NCBI GenBank assembly: GCA_964353355.1
Contig: CAYGVT010000004.1
Coordinates: 1-18,325 of the forward strand
Direction of reading: 5' to 3'
Origin: CAYGVT01 sp964353355
Lineage (GTDB): Archaea; Thermoplasmatota; DTKX01; GCA-020343715
Length of the DNA stretch: 18,325 nt
Shown: positions 6,875 through 13,301 of the stretch, one piece after another
How positions within the stretch are numbered: position 1 is the stretch's first letter
Layout of the letters: each line of letters opens with the position of its first letter
The notes under the pieces: model-generated
What the model saw: only the letters and a program-made list of their open reading frames with translations
Databases searched by the model: none
What the model was told of the DNA's origin: nothing
Made by a program: the position numbers and the translations under genes

Positions 6875-9030
6875 AACCGCGCGCGCGCGCCCTCGCGGTC
6901 ATGCTCGCGGTCGCCGCCCAGCTCGCGCTCGCGGCGGTCGCGCCCGCGGCGGCCACGCCCCTGCCCGCCCACGAGGTCCACGTCGAGCTCTTCGATGGCG
7001 GCGCCGCGTCCGTGCAGGGCGCCGTGGACCGGACGACGCGGCTCACGACATCGTTCGACATGCCCTACCCGTCCACGCTGCTCTCCGTCACGGTGGAGGT
7101 CGCGCGAGAGCACTACCGCGTGCACACGCTCCCCCTCGACACAGCCCCGCAGGCGGTGTGGTGCGGCGACCTCGACGGCGACGGATACACGGACGACGTG
7201 CTCGTCGCGATGCCGTCGAGGGACGCGGCGGTCCTGTACTCCGTGCGGGGAAGCCCGCCCAACATCACGCTGCAGCGCACCTTCCCTGTGCCTGGCGCGT
7301 CCGCGCTCGCCGTCGCCGACCTCAACATCGACCGCCACCTCGATGTCGCGGTCACCTCCGCGACCGAGGGGCGCGTCTACGTCTTCGGCGCGACGGGCGT
7401 GGGCACGTTCGACGAGGGGCGGGCGTTCCAGGTGGGCGAGGGTCCGGGCGCCATCGAGACCGCCAACGTCGACCCCGACTTCAACCCGGACATGGTGGTC
7501 GCCAACTCGGGCGGCTCGTCCATCACGGTGCTGCACGGCCGCGGTGACCTCACCTTCTACCCGCAGCGCCTCGAGATAGGCCGTGGGCCCACCGCGGTGC
7601 GGCTGGTTGACTGGGACCGCGACACGCACATGGACGCGATCGTCGCCGAATCGCGCAACTCGACCGTCAACGTGCTGCGCAACGTCGGCACCGGCAACAT
7701 GACCAGCGTGCTCGTCATCAAGGTGCCCGGCGGGCCGGTCGACGTCGACGTGCGCGACCTAGACGGGGACTCTTTCGTGGACATCGCCGCCGCGTGCGCG
7801 CTCACCGACGACGTCGTCGTGTGGAGGCAGACCACGACCGGCGGCTTCGAGCCCTGGGAGGACCTCGACGTGGGGCGTGCCCCCCGGGCCGTGCTCGGGG
7901 CGCACATGAACCGCGGAGCGGACCTGCTGCGCGACGTGGTGGCGGTCTGCACGGGCTCCGACGAGGTCGTCGTCCGCCTCGCGGGCGGCACGATGAACCA
8001 CACGCTCTCGTACTCCGCGCGCGTGGGCGGCAGGCCCGTCGACGTGGCGCTGGGGTACATCACCCGCGACCGAGGCCAGGAGGACATGGTGGTCGCATGC
8101 CAGGACCCGCCGGCGCTCGCCATCGTGGAGGCGCTGACGTCGGCCAACCTCATCCACGTCGGCGTCGGCCAGGACGGCTCCTGGTGGAAGGCGGACCTGC
8201 CGGAGGACGCGGAGGGCGCCACTGTCAACCTCACCGCGGCCATCAGGCAGTGGGCGTCGGTGAACGGCGACAAGGCCGTGGGCGGTGTGCTCCCCGTGCC
8301 CGTGGCCGCGTGGGCCGAGTACGCGGGCGTGCTCAACCTCTCCCGCCTCGACGTATGGGCCGCGCCCAACCGCCCGCCGAGGGCATGGGCGCCCGCGGAC
8401 GTGACGGTCGACGTGGGCGCCACGGTCGAGCTCTCTGGCGCGGCCTCCTACGACCCAGAGGGCCAGCTTGCCAAGCTGGTCTGGAGGCTGCCGGACGGCA
8501 GGGAGATGGAGGGCGTGCGGGCGACGCTCTCCTGGGACAAAGCAGGGGCCTACACCGTGCTGCTGCAGGCCTTCGACGTCTGGGGCCAGCAGGACATGGA
8601 CGCCGTCATCGTCAGGGTGAACGCGCCGCCCGTGGCCTCCGGCGAGGTCCCCGCGACCGTGCACGCCAGGGAGCCCGTGAGGCTCGACGCCTACACCTCG
8701 TCGGACCCCGACGGCACCATCGCGGACTACCTCTGGGACTGGGGGCAGGGCATCGCGCACGGTCGCGTGGTGTGGGCCAACTTCACCGGCTCGGGCACGC
8801 GGACGGTGACGCTGGAGGTCATCGACGACCTCGGGGCCCGGTCGACTGCCATCTACGAGGTCTCCGTGCTGCCCGCCACCGAGCCCGTGAGGCCCCCCGG
8901 CGAGCAGGTGCCCGCGGACCGGGGCGAGGTGCCGGGGCCCGGTGGCGCGGGCGCGGTCATGGCGATGGCCGCCGTCACCCTGGCCATGCTGGCGCGCCGC
9001 GCTCTTCCAGGGCGCGGCAATCACCCATGA
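6871..9030 (+). CDS. Surface protein: seven-bladed FG-GAP/VCBS-like propeller, two PKD domains, C-terminal anchor
   Basis: A 719-residue exported protein starting with GTG 6871, which overlaps the cytochrome stop (GTGA). The signal peptide spans about 8-28. Seven calcium-loop-like repeats begin near residues 100, 150, 199, 247, 296, 345 and 396, about 49 residues apart. Examples are DLDGDGYTDDVLVA and DLDGDSFVDIAAA. Seven such blades fit one closed integrin-alpha-type beta-propeller. Two PKD-like domains follow (about 500-584 and 586-667; SYDPEG and SSDPDGTIADYLWDW). The end is VPGPGGAG, a hydrophobic helix (about 693-708) and a basic tail. As the last gene of the cytochrome operon it may dock the multiheme protein, or bind a partner or solid surface. 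The later blades have degenerate loops, and whether they bind calcium is unknown. Confidence 0.88.
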   Translation: MKPRARALAVMLAVAAQLALAAVAPAAATPLPAHEVHVELFDGGAASVQGAVDRTTRLTTSFDMPYPSTLLSVTVEVAREHYRVHTLPLDTAPQAVWCGDLDGDGYTDDVLVAMPSRDAAVLYSVRGSPPNITLQRTFPVPGASALAVADLNIDRHLDVAVTSATEGRVYVFGATGVGTFDEGRAFQVGEGPGAIETANVDPDFNPDMVVANSGGSSITVLHGRGDLTFYPQRLEIGRGPTAVRLVDWDRDTHMDAIVAESRNSTVNVLRNVGTGNMTSVLVIKVPGGPVDVDVRDLDGDSFVDIAAACALTDDVVVWRQTTTGGFEPWEDLDVGRAPRAVLGAHMNRGADLLRDVVAVCTGSDEVVVRLAGGTMNHTLSYSARVGGRPVDVALGYITRDRGQEDMVVACQDPPALAIVEALTSANLIHVGVGQDGSWWKADLPEDAEGATVNLTAAIRQWASVNGDKAVGGVLPVPVAAWAEYAGVLNLSRLDVWAAPNRPPRAWAPADVTVDVGATVELSGAASYDPEGQLAKLVWRLPDGREMEGVRATLSWDKAGAYTVLLQAFDVWGQQDMDAVIVRVNAPPVASGEVPATVHAREPVRLDAYTSSDPDGTIADYLWDWGQGIAHGRVVWANFTGSGTRTVTLEVIDDLGARSTAIYEVSVLPATEPVRPPGEQVPADRGEVPGPGGAGAVMAMAAVTLAMLARRALPGRGNHP

Positions 9031-9047
9031 GAAACGGCTCCCAAGCC

Positions 9048-9053
9048 TTATAA
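9048..9053 (+). promoter_or_regulatory. TATA box of the 9079 gene
   Basis: TTATAA lies 26-31 nt before ATG 9079. This is the expected distance for a leaderless archaeal transcript. It favours ATG 9079 over GTG 9073 as the start and separates this gene from the upstream operon. Confidence 0.7.
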
Positions 9054-9078
9054 CTGGCCAGGCACAACCGGTGTGCCG

Positions 9079-10503
9079 ATGGCGAGCCCCCAGCATGCCC
9101 GTGGGCGTTCCCATTTCATCGTCCTGGCCCTTGTCGCGGCCCTCGTGGCCATGCCCACGGTGGTCTCCGCCGCCGACGTCGAGGTCAAGACCACCTTCCT
9201 CACCGCGCTCGACAACGGCGGGGGCTACATGGAGTACCGGCTCGCGGGCGCGGCCGCGTCAGGGCTGCGCGCGCTCATCGACAACACGACGCACCTGTTC
9301 CCCTTCACCTCGGTTCCCGGCGACGGCGACGGCACGGTCGACATGGCCGAGGCCGACCGCTACTTGAACAACCTCGACGACATCTACACGCGACGCGAGA
9401 TCGTGCTGCGCGGGGTGAAGCTGCAGAACGTGGACGTCGACGACAACCAGGGTCTGGTGGGCTCGTCGGTGAACGACACCAAGGAGCTCTACGTCCACAT
9501 CACCTTCCGCGGCAAGATCCAGTACGACGAGTGGGAGTTCAATTTGAGCGGGCTGGAGCCGCTCGCGGCGCTGTGGGGGACCTACGAGGACATCCCCACC
9601 ACCCTCACGGTCGACGAGAGCACGCTGATCGTCGCGGCGGGGCTGGCCAACTACGAGAGGCGGGCCAAGGAGGGCGGCACGCTCCTCAATTTGCGCGTGC
9701 CGATGGCCGCGGTCGTCTCGTGGTCCGGGACGTACCCGGTCGCGAACCCGCCCCAGACGAGGATGGAGTACACGCACTCGGGCATCCTCGGCAACCCCAT
9801 CGTGCTTGCCATCCTCATGCTCATCTTCACCTACCTCGCCATCAAGCTGCCCAAGGCGGCCGCGCGCGACAACGGCAAGTCCCGCGTGCGCGGGCTGCAC
9901 CTCACGATCCTCGGCATCGTCATCCTCGCGTGGCTGTTCTACTTCTTCGGGGGGCCTGCCATCCTCGTGTGGGTCCTCTCGCTCGGTTGCCTTGCTGGTA
10001 TCTACTACATGTCCCACCTCGTCTATGTGAAGGGCTGGAGGGACCTCGCGGAGGACGAGGAAGGGCTCGACCTCGGCGAGGGTCTGCAGGCCGCGAGGGG
10101 CGAGACGAGCCGCGGCGCGGCCGCGTTCGTCGCCTCGCAGAGGCCGGTCCCAGAGGAGATGGCGATGCAGCAGTCCCAGCAGCAGCCGGTCGTCATCGAC
10201 GTCCAGCACGGCGCGCCCGTCAGCGCCCCGGCCTACGTGGCAGCACAGCCGCCGTTGGCCGTGCAGCCGCCCGTGTTCGCACCGCCGCCGCAGCCCGTGG
10301 CGCCCCCGCCCCTGCCGGTCGTGCCGCCCCCGCAGCCGAACGGCGCGAGGCCGAACGGCACGAACGGCAAGCCGCTGCCGCCCCCGCCGCCCCCGGTCAA
10401 GATGAGGTGCCCCCAGTGCGCCACCGTCTTCCAGGTGCCGGGAGCGCCGAGGCCTCTGCCGATAAAGTGCCCCGGGTGCGGGAAGCAGGGGTTGCTGCGA
10501 TAG
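9079..10503 (+). CDS. Membrane protein: EF-hand-like ectodomain, three TM helices, proline-rich tail, zinc ribbon
   Basis: A 474-residue protein with four parts. A signal peptide (about 12-31) leads a beta-rich ectodomain (about 32-236) with the EF-hand-like loop PGDGDGTVDMAE at 80-91, where loop position 1 is Pro rather than Asp. Three membrane helices follow (about 237-256, 272-289 and 293-312). A tail of about 160 residues has a Gln-rich stretch (366-369) and several poly-proline runs (390-439). It ends in a zinc ribbon with Cys444, 447, 464 and 467 (CPQC and CPGC). With the signal cleaved, three helices put the ribbon in the cytoplasm, so a signalling or scaffold role is plausible but unproven. 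The ectodomain resembles the second half of the 2-1162 protein: LR, then DGTV, E-x-D-x-Y and an I-x-L-x-G strand. Confidence 0.85.
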   Translation: MASPQHARGRSHFIVLALVAALVAMPTVVSAADVEVKTTFLTALDNGGGYMEYRLAGAAASGLRALIDNTTHLFPFTSVPGDGDGTVDMAEADRYLNNLDDIYTRREIVLRGVKLQNVDVDDNQGLVGSSVNDTKELYVHITFRGKIQYDEWEFNLSGLEPLAALWGTYEDIPTTLTVDESTLIVAAGLANYERRAKEGGTLLNLRVPMAAVVSWSGTYPVANPPQTRMEYTHSGILGNPIVLAILMLIFTYLAIKLPKAAARDNGKSRVRGLHLTILGIVILAWLFYFFGGPAILVWVLSLGCLAGIYYMSHLVYVKGWRDLAEDEEGLDLGEGLQAARGETSRGAAAFVASQRPVPEEMAMQQSQQQPVVIDVQHGAPVSAPAYVAAQPPLAVQPPVFAPPPQPVAPPPLPVVPPPQPNGARPNGTNGKPLPPPPPPVKMRCPQCATVFQVPGAPRPLPIKCPGCGKQGLLR

Positions 10504-10650
10504 GGCGCATCGGATGGCGATCGACGGCAAGTGATGGCCCTATCAACCAACGCCCATTCACACGAAGAGGCCCCCGCTCACGCCGATGACGCGAGGTCGG
10601 TGTCCAGGCCCCTCGCCTCTTCCGGCCTGACGATGCGACAGCCCATATTT

Positions 10651-10674
10651 CATACAAGTATGATTCTTACGAAT
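10651..10674 (+). promoter_or_regulatory. Two adjacent inverted repeats, possible operator
   Basis: CATAC-AA-GTATG (10651-10662) is followed directly by ATTC-TTAC-GAAT (10663-10674). Both are perfect dyads in an AT-rich island unlike the GC-rich surroundings, just upstream of the TATA-like element of the AbrB gene. They could be binding sites for the AbrB protein or for another repressor. Confidence 0.45.
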
Positions 10675-10679
10675 TTAAT

Positions 10680-10695
10680 GAAAAAGCTTATCTAC
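10680..10695 (+). promoter_or_regulatory. BRE/TATA-like promoter of the AbrB-ABC operon
   Basis: GAAAAAGCTTATCTA combines a purine/A-rich BRE-like stretch with a TTAT core. The core lies about 32-36 nt before ATG 10722. The rest of the gap 10504-10650 shows no other feature I can support. Confidence 0.5.
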
Positions 10696-10721
10696 TCCCT
10701 TTTTCCTACCTGGCCCCCGCC

Positions 10722-10961
10722 ATGCACAGCAAACCAGAGTTCTACGGCAGCACCACCGTCGGCGAGAGGGGCCAAATCGTCCTGCCCGCGAAGCTCCGGA
10801 AGGCCTTCAAGGTCAAGAAGGGCGACAAGCTCCTCGTCATCGGCATGCCGGGCGCCACCCACATCACCCTCCTGAAGGCGGACATGGTCAACGAGTTCTT
10901 CGAGGCCATGACCGGGCACATAGAGCGGATGAGGGCCAATCTGACAGAGAAGGGCGATTGA
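10722..10961 (+). CDS. AbrB/SpoVT-family transcriptional regulator
   Basis: A 79-residue protein with one swapped-hairpin AbrB DNA-binding domain at about 8-40: STTVGERGQIVLPAKLRKAF followed by KVKKGDKLLVIG. The order of G-Q-I-V-x-P-x-x-[LV]-R-x-x-x-x-x-x-x-G-D is the family signature. Residues about 55-75 look helical (EFFEAMTGHIERM). Proteins of this family act as homodimeric transition-state regulators or antitoxins. No toxin gene follows; an ABC ATPase starts at the base after the stop. It therefore probably controls the exporter operon, perhaps through the dyads at 10651-10674, which would be autoregulation. This is inferred from position. Confidence 0.9.
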   Translation: MHSKPEFYGSTTVGERGQIVLPAKLRKAFKVKKGDKLLVIGMPGATHITLLKADMVNEFFEAMTGHIERMRANLTEKGD

Positions 10962-12011
10962 ATGACCGCCATCGCCATCAGGACGACGGGCCTCACCAAG
11001 AAATTCAAGGACTTCACGGCCGTGGACCACGTCTCCTTCGAGGTGAACCAGGGGGAGATCTTCGGCTTCCTCGGCCCCAACGGGGCGGGCAAGTCCACGA
11101 CCATCAGGATGCTGTGCACCCTGGGAAGGCCGACCGAGGGAAGCGCGACCGTCGCGGGCTACGACGTCGTCAAGCAGGACAACCAGGTCCGTGAGCACAT
11201 CGGGCTCGTCTCCGAGAAGATGATCATGTACAACGACTTGACCGCCCGCGAGAACCTCAAGCTCTTCGGGAAGCTCTACGACATCCCGGACGACGTTCTG
11301 GACAAGAAGGTCGGGAAGCTGCTCTCCTTCGTGCGCATGGACAAGTGGGCGGACGAGAGGATAAAGACCTTCTCGACGGGCATGAAGCAGCGCATCAACG
11401 TCATCCGCGCCCTCGTCAACGACCCCAAGATCCTCTTCCTGGACGAGCCCACCCTCGGGCTCGACCCCAAGTCCACATCGGAGATCCGCGAGCTCGTGCG
11501 CAGGATAAACATCGAGCAGAGCACGACCATCATCCTCACCACCCACATGATGGTCGAGGCGGACATGCTCTGCGACAGGATAGGCATCATCGACCACGGC
11601 AGGATAGTGGCCCTGGACACCCCCGCGAACCTGAAGAGGCTCGTCTCCGGGACGGACATGGCCGTCTTCGAGTTCGAGATCCCCAACCTCACCGAGGCCA
11701 TGATGGCCTCCATGAGGGCCCTGCCCTCCGTGAGCTCGGTCGCCCAGGACGACCAGACCCACATCAAGGTCCACCTCAAGGGCGAGGAGGCCTTCGATGT
11801 CGCGATCGACGACCTCCGCAAGGGCGGGGCGAGGATCCGCACGGCGAGGAACCTCGAGCCCACCCTCGAGGACGTCTTCCTCCAGATCACGGGCCGCCAT
11901 GTGAAGGACGACGACATCGCCCTGGGCCGCCGCAAACGCGGTTTTGGCGGCCTGGGCGGTGGCGGGCCCCGCCACGGTCCCGGCGGCGACGGGGTAGCGA
12001 GGGTGAGGTGA
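10962..12011 (+). CDS. ABC transporter ATP-binding protein (ABC-2 exporter, DrrA-like)
   Basis: A 349-residue ATPase beginning immediately after the AbrB stop. It has Walker A GPNGAGKST (38-46), signature STGMK (138-142), Walker B ILFLDEPT (157-164), D-loop LGLD and switch His195. The Q-loop position, usually VPQ or VFQ, reads VSE, putting Glu85 where Gln is normal. Residues about 230-315 match the C-terminal extension of drug-exporter (DrrA/CcmA-type) ATPases, ending ARNLEPTLEDVFLQITG. An added Gly/Arg-rich tail (about 328-349) contains FGGLGGGGPRHGPGG. It should pair with the permease encoded next and power export of an unknown substrate such as a drug, lipid or polysaccharide. Family assignment is firm; substrate is not. 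Confidence 0.93.
   Translation: MTAIAIRTTGLTKKFKDFTAVDHVSFEVNQGEIFGFLGPNGAGKSTTIRMLCTLGRPTEGSATVAGYDVVKQDNQVREHIGLVSEKMIMYNDLTARENLKLFGKLYDIPDDVLDKKVGKLLSFVRMDKWADERIKTFSTGMKQRINVIRALVNDPKILFLDEPTLGLDPKSTSEIRELVRRINIEQSTTIILTTHMMVEADMLCDRIGIIDHGRIVALDTPANLKRLVSGTDMAVFEFEIPNLTEAMMASMRALPSVSSVAQDDQTHIKVHLKGEEAFDVAIDDLRKGGARIRTARNLEPTLEDVFLQITGRHVKDDDIALGRRKRGFGGLGGGGPRHGPGGDGVARVR
12005..12011 (+). promoter_or_regulatory. Ribosome binding site deciding a TTG start
   Basis: GAGGTGA matches the archaeal anti-Shine-Dalgarno and overlaps the stop codon of the ABC ATPase. It lies 4 nt before TTG 12016 and supports that unusual start. The next in-frame Met (ATG 12055) would lie too far downstream. 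Confidence 0.6.
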
Positions 12012-12015
12012 GCCC

Positions 12016-13206
12016 TTGGTTGTCAGGTCGACCCTCCGTCACAGCTACTGGATAATGTGGAAGGACCTGCTCGAGTTCAGCCGCAGCCGGATGCGCCTCG
12101 CGATGCTCGTGCTCATGCCCCTGCTCATGATGGGCATGGTCGGGTTCATCTACCCCACCTCCGACACCATCACTGACCAGCCCATAGCGGTCGCCGACCT
12201 CGACACGGGGGTGGGGAACGTGAGCATGAGCCATGTCTTCACCGCCCGGCTCGAGGGCATCAACGCCGCGACGCACATGATGAGGCTCTCCAACGCCTCG
12301 GGCAAGGACGAGATCAAGTCGTTGATACAGGAGGGGAAGGTCGCCGGCGGGATAGTCATCCCCGCCAACTTCACCGAGAGCATCCTGCGGGGCGAGCAGG
12401 GCGGCCTCGAGGTCTACACCGACACCTCCAACCCACAGACCTCGGGGATGATCCAGCAGGTGCTCTCGCGCACCATCGACGCCATGGGCACGATGCTGGC
12501 CAACCAGACCCTCAACCAGACCTACCACATAGACTCGAACCGGACGGTGGCCATCATGAAGCCATACTCCGTCAAGTTCGGGGGCATCGTCCCGGGCAAG
12601 CCCAACTACTTCCAGTTCGTGGCCCCGGGCATCATGTCCATGACGGTGATGATGTCCCTCATGACAGGGCTGCCCCATGCCATCTCCTACGAGAAGGACA
12701 TCGGCACCCTCGACGGGATGCTCGTGGCCCCCATCAACCGCCTCTCCATCATCCTCGGGAAGGTGATGGCGCAGACCGTGAGGGGCATGGTCCAGGGGTT
12801 CATCATCCTGGGGCTGGCGATGGGCCTGTTCGGGGTGGTCATCTACGGCAGCTTCCTGCTGGTGCTCTTCTTGATCCTCCTGGTCGTGTTCAGCTTCGTG
12901 GGGCTGGGCATCCTCATCACCTCCTTCACGGAGAACGAGGAGACGGCCGCGATGGTGATGATGACCCTGATGTTCCCCATGATGTTCATGAGCGGGGTCT
13001 TCTTCCCCGTCAACCAGATGCCCGGGTTCATGCAGACGGTGGCCCACGCGCTGCCCCTGACCTACGCGAGCCAGGCCATGAGGAAGGTCATGCTCCTCGG
13101 GGCGGGGGTGCCGGCCATCACCACGGAGATAGTGATCCTCGTGGTGTTCGGCGTGGTGATGCTCGCCATCGCCGTACCGCTCTTCAAGAGGGCCATGACC
13201 AGGTGA
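12016..13206 (+). CDS. ABC-2 type transporter permease
   Basis: A 396-residue membrane protein, probably starting at TTG 12016. The first helix (about 27-45, LAMLVLMPLLMMGMVGFIY) is followed by an extracellular domain of about 170 residues (about 46-210) with several N-x-S/T sites. Five helices lie in the C-terminal half, separated by a cytoplasmic coupling stretch (SYEKDIGTLDGMLVAPINR). A Met-rich segment reads MVMMTLMFPMMFMSGVFFP. This one-helix, large-loop, five-helix plan is that of ABC2_membrane_3 (YhgE/YbhR/DrrB-like) exporters. It should form a homodimer with the upstream ATPase. Its stop codon lies in a short tandem repeat (13205-13244). Substrate unknown. Confidence 0.92.
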   Translation: MVVRSTLRHSYWIMWKDLLEFSRSRMRLAMLVLMPLLMMGMVGFIYPTSDTITDQPIAVADLDTGVGNVSMSHVFTARLEGINAATHMMRLSNASGKDEIKSLIQEGKVAGGIVIPANFTESILRGEQGGLEVYTDTSNPQTSGMIQQVLSRTIDAMGTMLANQTLNQTYHIDSNRTVAIMKPYSVKFGGIVPGKPNYFQFVAPGIMSMTVMMSLMTGLPHAISYEKDIGTLDGMLVAPINRLSIILGKVMAQTVRGMVQGFIILGLAMGLFGVVIYGSFLLVLFLILLVVFSFVGLGILITSFTENEETAAMVMMTLMFPMMFMSGVFFPVNQMPGFMQTVAHALPLTYASQAMRKVMLLGAGVPAITTEIVILVVFGVVMLAIAVPLFKRAMTR

Positions 13207-13244
13207 ACAGGAGAACAGGGGAACAGGGGAACAGGGGAACAGGT
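13205..13244 (+). repeat. Five tandem copies of an 8-bp repeat
   Basis: GAACAGGA, then GAACAGGG three times, then GAACAGGT, starting inside the permease stop codon. The repeats lie in the short gap between the permease and the convergent ATPase gene. Repeats this short change copy number easily by slippage. The rest of the gap, 13245-13301, shows nothing I can support. Confidence 0.85.
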
Positions 13245-13301
13245 GCCGGCTTGGCCGCGGCAATGTCGACCCGGTCTTGCCCGGTGCCCTGACCGCCGAC
13301 T

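Noticed and set aside
10504..10650. Possible tRNA or small RNA gene between the zinc-ribbon protein and the AbrB gene.
   Set aside because: No cloverleaf arms, TTCGA-type loop or clear RNA fold could be traced by eye.
10722..10961. AbrB gene as an antitoxin of a toxin-antitoxin pair.
   Set aside because: The adjoining gene is an ABC ATPase, and no toxin-like small frame is found next to it.
13205..13244. Possible CRISPR array.
   Set aside because: The unit is 8 bp, repeated with no spacers and no cas genes nearby.
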